NCBI GenBank assembly: GCA_000621985.1
Contig: KK211381.1
Coordinates: 158,706 to 222,705, forward strand
Length of the DNA: 64,000 nucleotides
Origin: Lachnospiraceae bacterium V9D3004
GTDB lineage: Bacteria > Bacillota > Clostridia > Lachnospirales > Lachnospiraceae
Direction of reading: 5' to 3'
This document shows, one piece after another, positions 63,014 through 64,000 of the stretch; position 1 is the first letter of the stretch, and each line of letters starts with the position of its first letter. The notes beneath the pieces are model-generated. The model was given only the letters and a program-made list of their open reading frames with translations, was not told the origin of the DNA and did not search any database. The position numbers and the translations under genes were made by a program.

Positions 63014-64000
63014 ATGGGCGATAATGTTAAAGCGGATCGCATGGCACGAATGAAAGAACTTACTGATATACTTAATAAAGCAGCTTCCGTATATTATCAG
63101 GGTCATGATGAGATAATGAGCAATTTTGAATATGATAAATTGTATGATGAATTGCAGGAACTGGAACATACTACAGGAGTAGTATTGTCCGGCAGTCCTA
63201 CAGTAAGAGTAGGATATGAAGTGCTTAGTGAACTCCCTAAAGAAAATCACGGTTATCCCATATTGTCACTCGATAAGACAAAAGATGTTGAAGCCTTAAG
63301 AGCATGGCTTGGAGATCATAACGGTGTATTGTCATGGAAACTTGACGGACTGACTGTTGTTGTGACTTATGAAAACGGTCAGCTTGTTAAAGCGGTTACA
63401 AGAGGTAATGGAACAGTCGGTGAAGTAATAACCAATAATGCAAAAACATTTGTTAACATACCGGTTACGATCCCATATAAAGAAAGGATCGTGCTTCGAG
63501 GTGAGGCATTGATCAGATACAGTGATTTTGAGAGGATCAATGCCATGATAAGCAATCCGGATGACAGATACAAGAATCCGAGAAACTTATGCAGCGGAAG
63601 CGTAAGACAGCTGAATAATAAGATCACGGCCGAAAGAAGTGTGTATTTTCTTGTATACAGCATAATTGACGGCGGGATCTCATTTGAACTTCAAAGCGAG
63701 CAGCTTGACTGGATAAAGGAGCAGGGATTCGGTGTTGTCGGTCATGATATAGTAAGCGGCGATAATATCTCAGACATTGTAAGCGAGTATTCTGAAAGAA
63801 TTCAGACCAATGATTTCCCGTCTGACGGACTTGTATTAACTTATGACAATATAGAATACGGACGTTCACTTGGAAGAACAGCCAAATTCCCAAGACACTC
63901 CATTGCATTTAAATGGTCCGATGATCTTGCAGAGACTACTTTGAAAGAGATCGAGTGGAGTGCATCAAGAACCGGACTTATTAATCCGGTAGCAATATTT
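63014..64000 (+). CDS. ligA: NAD-dependent DNA ligase, N-terminal part
   Basis: Seals nicks with 5'-phosphate and 3'-hydroxyl using NAD+, essential in replication. The gene runs off the window after 329 codons. The N-terminal Ia domain that binds NMN is at about 1-65 (YYQGHDEIMSNFEYDKLYDEL), and the adenylation domain has the active lysine in WKLDG near residue 109, RGEAL near 163, and GLVLTYD (the family's DGxV motif) near 275. The OB, zinc and BRCT domains are outside. ATG at 63014 fits AGAGGTG with a 6-base spacer; ATG at 63011 is the alternative. Confidence 0.95.
   Translation, partial: MGDNVKADRMARMKELTDILNKAASVYYQGHDEIMSNFEYDKLYDELQELEHTTGVVLSGSPTVRVGYEVLSELPKENHGYPILSLDKTKDVEALRAWLGDHNGVLSWKLDGLTVVVTYENGQLVKAVTRGNGTVGEVITNNAKTFVNIPVTIPYKERIVLRGEALIRYSDFERINAMISNPDDRYKNPRNLCSGSVRQLNNKITAERSVYFLVYSIIDGGISFELQSEQLDWIKEQGFGVVGHDIVSGDNISDIVSEYSERIQTNDFPSDGLVLTYDNIEYGRSLGRTAKFPRHSIAFKWSDDLAETTLKEIEWSASRTGLINPVAIF

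Noticed and set aside
1-64000. CRISPR array
   Set aside because: No series of regularly spaced direct repeats was seen anywhere and no cas gene is present.

Overview
The window reads as chromosome of a low-to-medium GC Firmicute of the Lachnospiraceae (Clostridia), most like Butyrivibrio or Pseudobutyrivibrio. The evidence is the classical clostridial order cdsA-dxr-rseP-ispG-polC followed by rimP-nusA-ylxR-ylxQ-infB-rbfA-nrnA-truB-ribF, a Rex regulator, a secreted GH43 enzyme with a BspA-like C-terminus, an orphan TrpB2, and many c-di-GMP proteins. This taxonomic call is inference; no rRNA is present.

Layout. 1-8591: membrane lipid and isoprenoid genes, the RseP protease and the PolC replicase. 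8635-10226: a PilZ protein and a winged-helix/CBS protein. 10277-10348: tRNA-Glu. 10551-18991: the translation and RNA maturation operon from rimP to ribF, where truB has no ATG, GTG or TTG start. 19012-27176: acyltransferase, ABC-F protein (minus strand), rex behind a promoter overlapped by a Rex-like operator, a coiled-coil protein, NAD(P)HX repair enzyme, alanine racemase, a MITE-like element and rlmH. 27290-30427 (minus strand): a small membrane protein, the PcrA helicase and a small HExxH protein. 30812-42487: a signalling region with a REC-GGDEF protein, two membrane-anchored BMP/PnrA-like binding proteins, a large hybrid histidine kinase, a PTS EIIC-EAL fusion, a B12/radical SAM protein, a response regulator and a YbjQ protein. 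42834-44294: RumA/RlmD-type methyltransferase.

44301-48960 is an accessory island. It holds an XRE repressor facing a 136-aa protein, a KilA-N protein and an unknown 315-aa protein, with two palindromic operators embedded in the promoter. Behind these lie about 2 kb of broken genes: a HATPase_c_4-type regulator with a frameshift, an internally deleted P-loop kinase, a NUDIX N-terminus and kinase scraps. The island ends at a second copy of the MITE-like repeat.

49057-61086 carries glycan metabolism (two GH43 proteins, a GH13 amylase, UxuA mannonate dehydratase) with a cyclophilin, a TrpB2, and an 878-aa protein joining ferredoxin, [FeFe]-hydrogenase-like and GGDEF/EAL domains. The end has tRNA-Arg(CCG), a secreted acidic protein, an RluF-like pseudouridine synthase and the start of ligA.

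The main theme is c-di-GMP signalling joined to metabolic sensing: one diguanylate cyclase under a candidate binding-protein/hybrid-kinase relay, one phosphodiesterase fused to a sugar permease, one phosphodiesterase fused to a hydrogenase-like sensor, and one PilZ effector. The hydrogenase-EAL fusion and the BMP/kinase/GGDEF cluster are the strongest candidates for incompletely described systems.
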